Source: Tellurirhabdus bombi (GTDB taxonomy: Bacteria; Bacteroidota; Bacteroidia; Cytophagales; Spirosomataceae). From it: DNA of 64,000 nt. A model generated the notes under the pieces. The model ran no database searches and was not told where the DNA came from. It saw only the letters and a list, made by a program, of their open reading frames with translations. How positions within the stretch are numbered: position 1 is the stretch's first letter; every line of letters begins with the position of its first letter. This document shows, piece after piece, positions 26,617 through 35,235 of the stretch. Where the stretch lies: positions 2,988,001-3,052,000 of the forward strand of contig NZ_CP090557.1 of assembly GCF_021484805.1 (NCBI RefSeq), read 5' to 3'. The position numbers and the translations under genes are program-made.

Positions 26617-27098
26617 CAAGAAATCGGATAAATTTATCAACATCATGAAATTCCTGACTAGATAGAGATATAGTAATGAATATTGCAATTAGTTTGGTAG
26701 CAAAAATGATACCGTTTCAAACAAAAGCTACAGGCATCATGTTCTGGTCTTATCCAATATTCATTATTTAACTAGTTGATAGGTAATTAATTACAAACTA
26801 AAAAAAGGTGAAAATATTTAATTCCTTTCTTAAGAATCACGTCCATAGGTCAGAGACTCCTTCGCCCGTCAAGTCACTTTCTTGGACAATTTATCTTTAT
26901 CCCAAAATTAACTATAAAATTTGCTCCATTTATATATATTATTCGCTCTTAATGAGTTTTTAACAGACAAAAGCATGATAATACAGAAAAGACACAGATA
27001 TTTAACAAGAAGTTGGATTTGTGGGTGTAGTTTCAGGGAATTTAACCTCTAAGGGAACCACAGCTGGTTAAAATGGACACAATTTACTCTTTCTAGGC
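26617..27098. other. divergent promoter region inside the EPS locus
   Basis: A 482-bp AT-rich gap between the minus-strand EPS block and the plus-strand glycosyltransferase. It contains a 12-bp palindrome, gtaattaattac, at 26783-26794. No ORF, RNA gene or terminator is apparent; it presumably holds promoters in both directions. Confidence 0.45.
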
Positions 27099-28322
27099 AT
27101 GCACAAGTCGTCTGGCGGCATAAATTTTATCATTAAATCCCGACAGCCCTGGGAAGAAAAAAACCTCGGGAGTAATATTCGGGATATGGCAAGGAGCTTA
27201 GCAAAACAACACCAGGTTTTATTTGTGAATGACTCTCTGGATTGGTCGGCAAAGCTTTTGAATAATAATGCGCGGGTACAGCAACGGAATGAATTTATTG
27301 AGCAGTGTAATGGAAAGCACCTGGTTGAAGCTGAGGAGAATTTATGGGTGCTCTCGCCGCAATCGCTCTTAGGATCAATCAACTGGCTTCCGGATGGGGC
27401 CCTGTATGACCGGATGAACCACCACAATGGCCGCTTGCTGGCCGCCGAAATCAAAGCGGCTGTGAAGCAATTAAAGTGGACGTCGTATGTGCTTTTGAAT
27501 GACAACGATATGATTCAGGGCTTTTACCTGAAGGAACTGCTGAAGCCTCAACTATACATTTACTATCTGCGGGATAATTTTCTGGCCGTCGAGTATTGGC
27601 GGCGGCACGGTGCCCGGCTTGAGCCCAAATTGATGAGCAAAGTAGATCTGGTAGCGAGTAATTCTGTTTATCTGGCTAATAAAGCAGCCGTCCACAATCC
27701 ACAATCCATTTACATTGGACAGGGGTGCGATCTAGAGCTGTTTAATCCAGAAAAAATCAATGAAATACCGGCTGATATTGCTTCCATTCCCAAACCTCGG
27801 ATTGGTTATGCCGGTGCGCTTACGGGCCTGCGTCTGGACGGTGAGTTGGTCGAAAAAGTAGCGGTTAGCCATCCTGAATGGCAAGTGGTGCTGATTGGAG
27901 ACGCCGATAGTTCATTTCCCAAAGAGCGGCTTCAGACGTTGCCAAATGTAACTTTTCTAGGATCGAAAGCACCTCGGCAAATTCCGGCCTATCTGGAAGC
28001 AATGGATGTGCTGATCAATCCGCAGTTGTTAAATGAGGTAACAATCGGTAACTACCCCCGCAAGATTGATGAGTACCTGGCAATGGGAAAGCCCGTGGTG
28101 GCGGTTCGAACAGAAACAATGAGTCTGTTTGAAAAGCATGTTTACCTGGCCGAAACACCCAACGAATTTATTCAGTGTATTGCCAATGTGCTAAAAGGGG
28201 AGCAGTTGTCATCCGCTGAGGAGCGCATTGCCTTTGCCCTCGAACATACCTGGGAAAACTCAATGGCTAGTTTAATTGATGCCATTCATCGGCTAACTAA
28301 TTCACACCAAAAAACGATGTAA
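27099..28322 (+). CDS. glycosyltransferase (GT4/TuaH-like, GT-B fold)
   Basis: A 407-residue GT-B enzyme. The C-terminal nucleotide-sugar-binding half shows IGYAGALTG, VVLIGDAD, NVTFLGSKAPRQIPAY and the YPRKIDEYLAMGKPVVA motif with the conserved E-rich loop. It resembles the enzyme encoded at 29981 in organisation, so the two are probably distant paralogues. No membrane helices; it should work on the cytoplasmic face. It starts a short plus-strand pair with the acyltransferase 12 bp downstream. Confidence 0.85.
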   Translation: MHKSSGGINFIIKSRQPWEEKNLGSNIRDMARSLAKQHQVLFVNDSLDWSAKLLNNNARVQQRNEFIEQCNGKHLVEAEENLWVLSPQSLLGSINWLPDGALYDRMNHHNGRLLAAEIKAAVKQLKWTSYVLLNDNDMIQGFYLKELLKPQLYIYYLRDNFLAVEYWRRHGARLEPKLMSKVDLVASNSVYLANKAAVHNPQSIYIGQGCDLELFNPEKINEIPADIASIPKPRIGYAGALTGLRLDGELVEKVAVSHPEWQVVLIGDADSSFPKERLQTLPNVTFLGSKAPRQIPAYLEAMDVLINPQLLNEVTIGNYPRKIDEYLAMGKPVVAVRTETMSLFEKHVYLAETPNEFIQCIANVLKGEQLSSAEERIAFALEHTWENSMASLIDAIHRLTNSHQKTM

Positions 28323-28334
28323 GTAACTTTTACA

Positions 28335-29009
28335 ATGGCTATTAAAGACTACCTGGATCAACGCCCCAAACTAAAGCAGTTTGTTCATTGGCTTTTGATT
28401 CCTCAGCACCAGGCTCGACCTCGGCTGTGGGTGAGCTGGTTTGTCAATCCTTTTATTCATAAACGGCACCGAACGTCATCGGTGCGCTCCAGTGCCCGGT
28501 TGGATGTGCTGCCCTTCAATGCCTTTGCCTTGGGAGCCCGGAGCACCATTGAAGACTTTTGCGTGGTTAATAATGGCGTTGGTGCCGTGCTGATTGGCGA
28601 TAATTGCACGGTTGGTATCTCGTCGGTTGTGATTGGTCCGGTCACCATTGGTTCCGATGTGATCATGGCGCAGCACGTCGTCTTATCGGGTCTAAATCAC
28701 TCGTACGAAGATGTTAGCCAGTCAATTCGGGCGCAACCGGTTATAACGGCACCCATCATTATTGAAGAAGAATGCTGGATCGGGGCCAATGCGGTCATTA
28801 CGGCGGGGGTGACCGTTGGTCGGCATTCGGTGGTGGCGGGGGGCAGCGTCGTCACGCGCAACGTGCCTCCTTATTCGGTGGTGGGTGGAAATCCGGCTCG
28901 ATTGCTCAAGCAATACAACCATGAAACCGGCCAGTGGGTAAAGCCTTCAGATTCTGCTTTGAAGCGTGAGATGGCGCCGAATGTTAATAATTCTCCGTTA
29001 AGTACGTAA
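28335..29009 (+). CDS. LbH (hexapeptide-repeat) acyltransferase
   Basis: A 224-residue transferase with a left-handed beta-helix built from hexapeptide repeats between about 55 and 195 (IGDNCTVGISSVVIGPVTIG, IIEEECWIGANAVITAGVTVG), closing with VVGGNPARLLKQY. It is of the WcaF/NodL/CatB group and probably O-acetylates a sugar of the EPS using acetyl-CoA. Its last 26 bp overlap the convergent gene ending at 28984, an uncommon tail-to-tail overlap. Confidence 0.87.
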   Translation: MAIKDYLDQRPKLKQFVHWLLIPQHQARPRLWVSWFVNPFIHKRHRTSSVRSSARLDVLPFNAFALGARSTIEDFCVVNNGVGAVLIGDNCTVGISSVVIGPVTIGSDVIMAQHVVLSGLNHSYEDVSQSIRAQPVITAPIIIEEECWIGANAVITAGVTVGRHSVVAGGSVVTRNVPPYSVVGGNPARLLKQYNHETGQWVKPSDSALKREMAPNVNNSPLST

Positions 29010-29943
29010 GCACTTCATCCCGATTTTTGGCGTGCAGGATTTTAGCACCCGACAAAGCCGGAAAAATGGTTTGGTACTCATTCAGGTGGTATTCCATGCC
29101 TCCTTTGGCGTTTGGATTGGAGAGAATGGTATTTACGCCTTCAAAATAACTGGCCAAAGCCGCCGTTCCCCCGTGCATGGAAATGAAATGGTTGCAATTG
29201 GCATACACCATTAACTGCAAGTGATTAAAGCTGTTGACGGAGGCTCGGTGTTGGGTAAAAAGATCGTCCATTAATAAAACCTCCGGGTGATTTTCGCGTA
29301 GCCAAGCGTGCTCGTGCAAATCCAGGGTTTCGCTGTTATCGCCAACAATCTGCGTTGATAAAGGACGATTGTAAATGATCTGGTACTTGTTTTTATACGT
29401 CTCGATAATTGTGCCAAGCGTTGGAATATCCAGGTAATTAATCGGCGGATTATCCCACTCAATGTTGTATTTGTTGGCAATTACCAGTGTTGGTTTGTCG
29501 TACAAAAAGGTACTATTCTTATAAAACTCTTTGAGGGGTACTTTAACCCACTTGCTGTAGTCAAACGAATTACTGTGGGTCATGTTCGGAACCTCGTAGT
29601 AATTATAGCCTGCTTGCCAGTCTCGGTGCGTATATTCTTCGGAGTGGTTTTGACTAAAGAAGTAGAACTCTTTGGTGTTCTTGCAGGAAACGGTTTTGTC
29701 TAATGTTCCGTTGAGGTAATGCCAGTACGCAAAAGGCAAAACATACCTTAACTCCTGGTCAAATTCGCCGTGATACTGAATGACTTTGTACTTTTTTTTG
29801 AGCAAGTAATCGTTGTAGAAATAGCGAATTTGGTTAAGTCTGCAATAATAGTTGTCCCGAATAAAATAACGCAGATCGGAACGCATATTGGGGTATTTAA
29901 GTCGGGTAAATAGGTATAAAAGCTTCAGTACTAGTTTTTGCAT
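28984..29943 (-). CDS. hypothetical protein, possibly a GT-B/GT61-like glycosyltransferase
   Basis: A 319-residue protein starting at ATG 29943 (MQKLVLKLLYLFTRL); the longer frame to 30141 runs into the preceding gene and is rejected. The C-terminal section (SMHGGTAALASYFEGVNTIL) resembles the donor-site loop of GT-B enzymes in which a glycine-rich turn precedes a guarded helix. I cannot assign a family with confidence. It lies 37 bp after the GT gene at 29981 in the same orientation and overlaps the acyltransferase 3' end by 26 bp. The N-terminal hydrophobic and basic stretch may give peripheral membrane attachment. Confidence 0.72.
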   Translation of the reverse strand: MQKLVLKLLYLFTRLKYPNMRSDLRYFIRDNYYCRLNQIRYFYNDYLLKKKYKVIQYHGEFDQELRYVLPFAYWHYLNGTLDKTVSCKNTKEFYFFSQNHSEEYTHRDWQAGYNYYEVPNMTHSNSFDYSKWVKVPLKEFYKNSTFLYDKPTLVIANKYNIEWDNPPINYLDIPTLGTIIETYKNKYQIIYNRPLSTQIVGDNSETLDLHEHAWLRENHPEVLLMDDLFTQHRASVNSFNHLQLMVYANCNHFISMHGGTAALASYFEGVNTILSNPNAKGGMEYHLNEYQTIFPALSGAKILHAKNRDEVLTYLTENY

Positions 29944-29980
29944 ACGTTGATTTAGTTCAAATGAAATCCATGCGCTTTCC

Positions 29981-31225
29981 TTAAAGGGTCTGCTCTTCCA
30001 TCCAGGCCTGGGGAATCTGGCGAATAACACCCTCGAACTCTTCTGCGCGTTTGGGCCACGAATTCGACTTCGCCATTTCAATGCGCTGCTCAATGCGTTG
30101 CGGACTCGTATCGGCCAGCGCCTTTCGCAGCGCCTGCGCAAAATCTTCTGGGCTGTTGGCTAATTCAATTACCTCGTTAAAGTCATCCAAGATAGAAAAT
30201 GGCGTTGACACAACGGGCAACCCTGCCGCCAGGTACTCATTTATTTTGAGCGGATAGATCGTATAGGTGTGAGCGTTGCAGACAAACGGAATAATGGCAG
30301 CCGTCCATTTAGCGAGCAGCTGGGGTAGTTCTGCCGGCGGGACAGAAGGCGTAAAAAGAACGTTGGTAAAGCCAGAAAGCCGTTCTTTCAATGCCGGTTC
30401 ATTGACTTCGCCAATAAATTGAAACGTGACATCCGGCATGGTGCGGGCGCAATGTTCTACCAAATCGATGTTGATTCGATTATCTGCTGTGCCCAAATAC
30501 CCAACAACCGGTTGGGTGGGGGGCTGTAGCTTAGCCAGTTTGCGCGCCTGGCTGAACAAGCTAAAATTGGCGCCGTTCTTGACGCAAAACGTGTTAGGCT
30601 GGGTGCGTGACTTGGTCTGGCGTAACGCCTCCGAGGTGGTTATTACCGCGTCCACTTTTTTTAAATATTCCTGCTCGTACCGCTGTCCGTGGCGACTGAT
30701 CCAGCTTTCGGCCGTAATTTCGTCGTAACAATAATAGATGGTGGCACATTCATTGAGCTTTCCCAGCAAAGGCAATCCCCAGACGGGATTAAATGCATTA
30801 ACTACCAAGGGGTGCTGAACGCCTAACTGCTTCATCACATGACGCAGCCCCCTGGCCAGCTGATTCACGTTCCACTGGAGTACTTTGTCGTGCGATTCAT
30901 TGGAAAGCCAGTTGGTGGGCAGCATGATAGGCGGAATCCAGATGTATATTTCGCCGCCATTTTCCAGCTTTTTTTTAGAAAGCGGGCTGGATAAATTTAA
31001 TAACTCCCAGACGGGTACTGTTCGCCGGCCAGTAACGCCCATCACCCAGTCTTTTACCGTATATTGGTAGTCAACGTAAATGATGCGATAACGTTTTGAC
31101 AGCTCAGTCATAAGCTGAACGGCTGAATTCTGAAACTGTCCTTGCCAAGGAGTCTGGCTAATACAGATGATGCTGTCAAATTGCTGCACGTTAGTGGGGT
31201 TAAGTATTTCGTCAAGGTAAATCAT
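29981..31225 (-). CDS. glycosyltransferase family 1/4 (TuaH-like)
   Basis: A 414-residue GT-B enzyme. It opens with a distinctive segment (FDSIICISQTPWQGQ) and has GYLGTADNRIN, FQFIGEV, NVLFTPSVPPAELPQL and the donor-binding YPLKINEYLAAGLPVVS. The layout matches teichuronic-acid-type TuaH enzymes. It likely adds a sugar to the EPS unit in the cytoplasm. It lies 31 bp downstream of the Wzy-like gene in a three-gene minus-strand unit. Confidence 0.86.
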   Translation of the reverse strand: MIYLDEILNPTNVQQFDSIICISQTPWQGQFQNSAVQLMTELSKRYRIIYVDYQYTVKDWVMGVTGRRTVPVWELLNLSSPLSKKKLENGGEIYIWIPPIMLPTNWLSNESHDKVLQWNVNQLARGLRHVMKQLGVQHPLVVNAFNPVWGLPLLGKLNECATIYYCYDEITAESWISRHGQRYEQEYLKKVDAVITTSEALRQTKSRTQPNTFCVKNGANFSLFSQARKLAKLQPPTQPVVGYLGTADNRINIDLVEHCARTMPDVTFQFIGEVNEPALKERLSGFTNVLFTPSVPPAELPQLLAKWTAAIIPFVCNAHTYTIYPLKINEYLAAGLPVVSTPFSILDDFNEVIELANSPEDFAQALRKALADTSPQRIEQRIEMAKSNSWPKRAEEFEGVIRQIPQAWMEEQTL

Positions 31226-31256
31226 TGATTCCCATAAAACTACGGTGAGTAATGCC

Positions 31257-32726
31257 TTAAGAGTTAGCCACGGGTTTAGTAGCTAACTCATCGCCTGGAT
31301 GATCCCACCGGTAGCAGGAAGCAAGCAAAATGGAATTTATAAAAATGATGCTGCTCGTTGGAAACTGACCTAGAACGGGGTTTGAATAAGCCATGACGGC
31401 CATACCAAAAAACTCGGCCAGTAGGGCATACATTACGTAAGTCGTCCACGGATCTTTCAAGCGCCAGACGTGATAAACGCCAATGCCTATCAGGCCAATG
31501 AGCATACAGATATAAAGGGTCAAGCCAACCACGCCTGTTTCAATCCAGAGTTCGACATACCAGCTATCCGGGGGGATTTGAGCGGCGAAGTGTTCGGGAG
31601 AAAAGCGATTCCCGGCATCGGCAGCCGTTCCAATACCGGCACCAAAGGGCAGGTCTTTTAAGTGCGCTGACAATTTTTGCTGATTTTGCAGCCGAAGCAG
31701 GAAAGACGGATCTTCCATCGGTCGTAAAGCTGAACGCATGCGCTGCACGTCATAATTTCCGCTTCCTGCATTGGTGTAAAGCAGAATCAGCAGCAGAGGC
31801 GTAGCGAGGCAAAAACCAAGGGCTAATTTAACAAAATCACGTTTTAGTAACAAGTAGAACGGGAAACCGGCCAGAAGCACAAAAAGCGCACTGCGCGTTC
31901 CCGAAACGACATAACCCCAAAAGAAAACCAGCGTTAGAAAAGCAAAAAATGCTTTCTGATACCAATCCTTTTTCTCAAATGTCCAGATCAGGCAAACCAA
32001 AGCAAGTCCTGACATTTCACCTCCAAACTGGGCGGCATCCGAATAAAAGGAAAAGCTACGCAGGTGACCAAAAATAAGGTGTGTAGTAGCCCCAGCCGTG
32101 TTGAGCCAGATGTTTTCAGCAGTGGTTAAGCCGATATATTGTTGTTTGAAACCCCACAAAGCGCCGCAGAAAGACCAGATCAGCCACGAGTTAATGAGTA
32201 CGCGAATATCCTTTTTTGTGACCGGAACAACCAGAAGAATAATGGCCACCAAAAACCACTGCACCGAGAATGTTCGAACGTGGAAAAACCAGGCTGGTTT
32301 GTAAGGGGCTTCCGGGTTAAATAATTCCAGAATGTTGTAGAGAAACCAAATCCCAACCAGATAAACGGCGGGATTACGCAGCCGATTCCACTGCATTTTT
32401 TTCCCATTCACAAAAATACTGAAGAGAACTAGCACCAGAATGGCATCAACCATTAGCCCAAAGGGAGCACTGACGGGGAGAAAGCGCGCTAAAAAGTTGA
32501 CCAGAAAGCTCATTTGAAGATAAAGGAGCAAACCGAAGCGAGGCTCCATCAGCACACCAACAACCAGCAGGATGGCTACAGGCACAATGACAACTAAAGC
32601 GGAACCGACAAATTCTAATGTACCAACTAAATAGCCTGCTCCTATGGCCGCAAGTACACCCCAGATACTGTATAGCCAGAAACTATTTTGAAAACGATAA
32701 GATAAGGACGCCATTGGAGAACGCAT
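31257..32726 (-). CDS. O-antigen ligase/polymerase (Wzy/WaaL-like)
   Basis: A 489-residue integral membrane protein with about 11-12 helices and one large periplasmic loop in the C-terminal half (about 325-400, containing GAGIGTAADAGNRF and DSWYVELWIETGVVGL), the hallmark of the O-antigen ligase/polymerase family. In an EPS locus with Wzx and Wzc-like proteins it most likely polymerises repeat units at the periplasmic face. The first ATG (32726) is used; a second ATG four codons in is possible. It heads a minus-strand unit with two downstream genes. Confidence 0.88.
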   Translation of the reverse strand: MRSPMASLSYRFQNSFWLYSIWGVLAAIGAGYLVGTLEFVGSALVVIVPVAILLVVGVLMEPRFGLLLYLQMSFLVNFLARFLPVSAPFGLMVDAILVLVLFSIFVNGKKMQWNRLRNPAVYLVGIWFLYNILELFNPEAPYKPAWFFHVRTFSVQWFLVAIILLVVPVTKKDIRVLINSWLIWSFCGALWGFKQQYIGLTTAENIWLNTAGATTHLIFGHLRSFSFYSDAAQFGGEMSGLALVCLIWTFEKKDWYQKAFFAFLTLVFFWGYVVSGTRSALFVLLAGFPFYLLLKRDFVKLALGFCLATPLLLILLYTNAGSGNYDVQRMRSALRPMEDPSFLLRLQNQQKLSAHLKDLPFGAGIGTAADAGNRFSPEHFAAQIPPDSWYVELWIETGVVGLTLYICMLIGLIGIGVYHVWRLKDPWTTYVMYALLAEFFGMAVMAYSNPVLGQFPTSSIIFINSILLASCYRWDHPGDELATKPVANS

Positions 32727-33270
32727 TACAAGATTGTTTCAAATATAACTGACTTGAGTTTCACATGAATTGGGCCAATTGTCAAGAAAGTTAATGTTTG
32801 CTTTAAGTTAAGCACATCTCCGTTAGTAACCAACACGGCTTTCTTGCTTAAACGTATGCTTAACTATCATTAAGGTGAGGATTTTGCAAAAATAAATAAC
32901 ATTTTAAGATTTAGATAATTTTTGTCTGTTAATATCTGTTTAGTACAAATATCTATATAGAGTATAGTAGTTCTATAATGCTGTAAGATAATGATTTATG
33001 TTGGGAATAACTTGAGTCTCATTTATTGAACGGTCAGGTATACCGTGTTTACTAATTAAGAATAGAGTACGTTAATTAAACCATTCGTTAATTTTATTTA
33101 GGTAGTATTACTTATTGAAAAATTAAGTATGATGGTGTCTTCGTATAAAATAAATAAATCAAAAAAAGGGGCACATGTGACGGTTCTGGAATTTAAAAGT
33201 CTAAGAGTAAAACCCAATTTGGAAATTGGTGTACCAAAGAAGGAACTGTATAATTTAATGATCGTGCTTT
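32727..33270. other. AT-rich divergent intergenic region with repeated TGCTTAA/TTAAGCA motif
   Basis: A 544-bp gap between the Wzy-like gene and the second response regulator. TTAAGCA at 32818-32824 and TGCTTAA at 32855-32861 and 32867-32873 recur in both orientations; the outer pair forms a 9-bp inverted repeat (32816-32824 / 32867-32875). A small 7-bp inverted repeat lies at 33214-33220 / 33223-33229, just before the regulator. A weak 58-codon frame (33129-33305) overlaps the regulator start. Likely a regulated divergent promoter. Confidence 0.45.
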
Positions 33271-33699
33271 ATGGAAAACCAGAAACTAAACTTGCTTATT
33301 GTTGAGGAAAATCCTTTTCTCGTCAATGTGCTCCGCCAAGCTCTAACACCGGAGTTCAATGTTATAGCGGTTGCCAACGGCATTGAAGCTCTGGATAGGC
33401 TTGAATATGGCTCCCGGATTGACTTTATATTAACAGAAATAAATCTACCTAAACTAGATGGGCTTGAGCTAATACGGTTGGTTCGACTTAATATTTTGTA
33501 CAAGCATCTGCCAATTTTGGTTATTTCTAAGTTTGAGGATAGCAGTAGTCGCATCAAATGTCTGGAAAGTGGGGCGGATGCTTATGTGGCTAAGCCATTT
33601 AATCCGTTGGAAGTGCGGGCTCGCGTTCGGGGAATGTTACGGCATACAGATTCTTTTAGTACGAAAAAAGCAACGGATATCGTACCATCTTATTATTAA
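33271..33699 (+). CDS. CheY-like response regulator with Glu at the phospho-acceptor site
   Basis: A 142-residue single receiver domain homologous to the protein at 8718 (shared NGIEA, LIRL/LIRN, KPFNP). The phospho-Asp is replaced by E56 (ILTEINLP), and the acidic pocket reads E12-E13-N14 instead of E-D-D, while S86 and K108 remain. Such a protein should not accept phosphate normally; Glu may mimic the phosphorylated state. It lacks an output domain and closes the EPS locus beside a membrane glycosyltransferase. A stem-loop follows its stop. Confidence 0.9.
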   Translation: MENQKLNLLIVEENPFLVNVLRQALTPEFNVIAVANGIEALDRLEYGSRIDFILTEINLPKLDGLELIRLVRLNILYKHLPILVISKFEDSSSRIKCLESGADAYVAKPFNPLEVRARVRGMLRHTDSFSTKKATDIVPSYY

Positions 33700-33704
33700 T
33701 TCTT

Positions 33705-33740
33705 AAGGTCCGTCTGTCTTGTAGGCGGACCTTGCTTCTT
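33705..33740 (+). terminator. terminator-like stem-loop after the second response regulator
   Basis: The arms 33705-33714 and 33724-33733 pair over 10 bp with one G-U wobble and a 9-nt loop. The following sequence (gcttcttcct) is T-rich but not a clean run, so termination may be partial. Confidence 0.55.
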
Positions 33741-33908
33741 CCTGATGACCCACTGTCTGGCAATTTGATCTTTCCCCAGAGCCTTATTAAAAAATAGAAT
33801 CAACGGCTTTCTAATTCCTCCCCGGAAAGTCAACAGCTGTTTTGTGCGTTAATTGTTTTGTTTTCAAGAATCAGCTCGTTACTTTGTAGAACGATAATCT
33901 ACTGATTC

Positions 33909-35114
33909 ATGGATGTTTTAGGGTATCTTGTTCTTCTGCCCATTGGCGCCTACCTTTTTTTTAATGTCTTATATTTATTGGTTTTAGCGGTGGCCGGTTG
34001 GCTAGGAAGCGACGACGAACGTTCGCTGCCTAAACAGCCAAGTCGCATTCGCCGCATGGCGGTGCTGATTCCCGCCTACAAAGAAGATCGGGTAATTATT
34101 GATTCAGTCCAGGCTAACCTGCGGCAAACGTACCCAGCTAGTTCGTACGACATTTTTGTTATTGCTGATTCCTTTCGGGCCGAAACATTGCAGGAACTTG
34201 CACAATACCCTATCCGAGTGCTGCCCGTAAGTTTTGAACAATCGACGGTTCAGAAGTCGCTGGGCTATGCGTTGAATGCACTGCCCGAGAACGACTATGA
34301 TATTGTTGTTATCTCCGACGCGGACAACCACATGGCAACCGATTTTCTAGAGCGGATTAATCTGGCTTTTGATGGAGGCTGGCGGGCTGTGCAGGGACAT
34401 CGAGTAGCCAAAAACACAAATACGAGTGTAGCCGTATTTGATGCCATGAATGAGGAAGTAAGTAACCACATTTTTCGGAGCGGACAGCGGGCGGTAGGCT
34501 TATCAGCCTCGTTGATTGGGTCTGGTATGGCTTTCGAACCAGCAACCATGAAACGATTGATGGGGCGGATTCGTACCGTAGGTGGTTATGATAAAGAGCT
34601 AGAAATTAATCTGTTACTGGAGGGGGTTTCTATCGCCTACCTAAAGCAAGCGCTCATTTACGATGAGAAAGTGCAAAACCTAGAAGTCTTTGAGCGGCAG
34701 CGGACCCGATGGATTGCCGCGCAGGTTCACTTTGCGAAGGTCTACGCTGGCACCGGCATTCAGCAATTGTTTCAAGGGCGTTTCGACCCGGCATTTGCAT
34801 TTATCAAGGCGCTCATTCTGCCCCGAACGCTACTGCTAGCGGCCTTATTTTTCTCCGTATTGCTTGGCCTAGTAACGCAGAGTGCTTCTATCCTGATTCC
34901 GGCTCTTGCCCTGTCTGGAACTCTGTTGGTGAGCATGTTTATTTCGATTCCAGGCTACCTTTGGCAAAAGATTTCGATAAGCGATATTCTGACATTTCCA
35001 TTGCTGGTTTTCCGCATGATTCGCTCTTTGCTCAAGGTAAAAACGGCGCAGAAGAAATTCATTCATACACCGCATGGCGAGACTCCCGCCGGGAAAGAAA
35101 AAACCAAGGTCTGA
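33909..35114 (+). CDS. membrane glycosyltransferase family 2 (processive type)
   Basis: A 401-residue GT2 enzyme with an N-terminal membrane helix (about 3-28), the GT-A core (AVLIPAYKED, VIADSF, VISDADNH) and an intact acceptor-site motif QRTRW near 262-266, followed by C-terminal helices at about 300-370. QxxRW-type enzymes include processive synthases and some single-addition transferases. It is the outermost EPS gene on this side. The basic, Lys-rich tail probably lies in the cytoplasm. Confidence 0.87.
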   Translation: MDVLGYLVLLPIGAYLFFNVLYLLVLAVAGWLGSDDERSLPKQPSRIRRMAVLIPAYKEDRVIIDSVQANLRQTYPASSYDIFVIADSFRAETLQELAQYPIRVLPVSFEQSTVQKSLGYALNALPENDYDIVVISDADNHMATDFLERINLAFDGGWRAVQGHRVAKNTNTSVAVFDAMNEEVSNHIFRSGQRAVGLSASLIGSGMAFEPATMKRLMGRIRTVGGYDKELEINLLLEGVSIAYLKQALIYDEKVQNLEVFERQRTRWIAAQVHFAKVYAGTGIQQLFQGRFDPAFAFIKALILPRTLLLAALFFSVLLGLVTQSASILIPALALSGTLLVSMFISIPGYLWQKISISDILTFPLLVFRMIRSLLKVKTAQKKFIHTPHGETPAGKEKTKV

Positions 35115-35235
35115 TAGAACGTAACAGTTCATTTGTTTCGGGTTTCTGCCAGGGACATGAGGCTAGTTGGTTGTCAAAAACCACTCGAGCCTGTCATTTT
35201 TCTACTCCCAAACGAATTTCGCTCCTCTTGTTAAT

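Noticed and set aside
33129-33305. A 58-codon frame (MMVSSYKINK...) overlapping the start of the second response regulator
   Set aside because: It overlaps the regulator by 35 bp in another frame and has no family-like feature; probably chance in AT-rich DNA.
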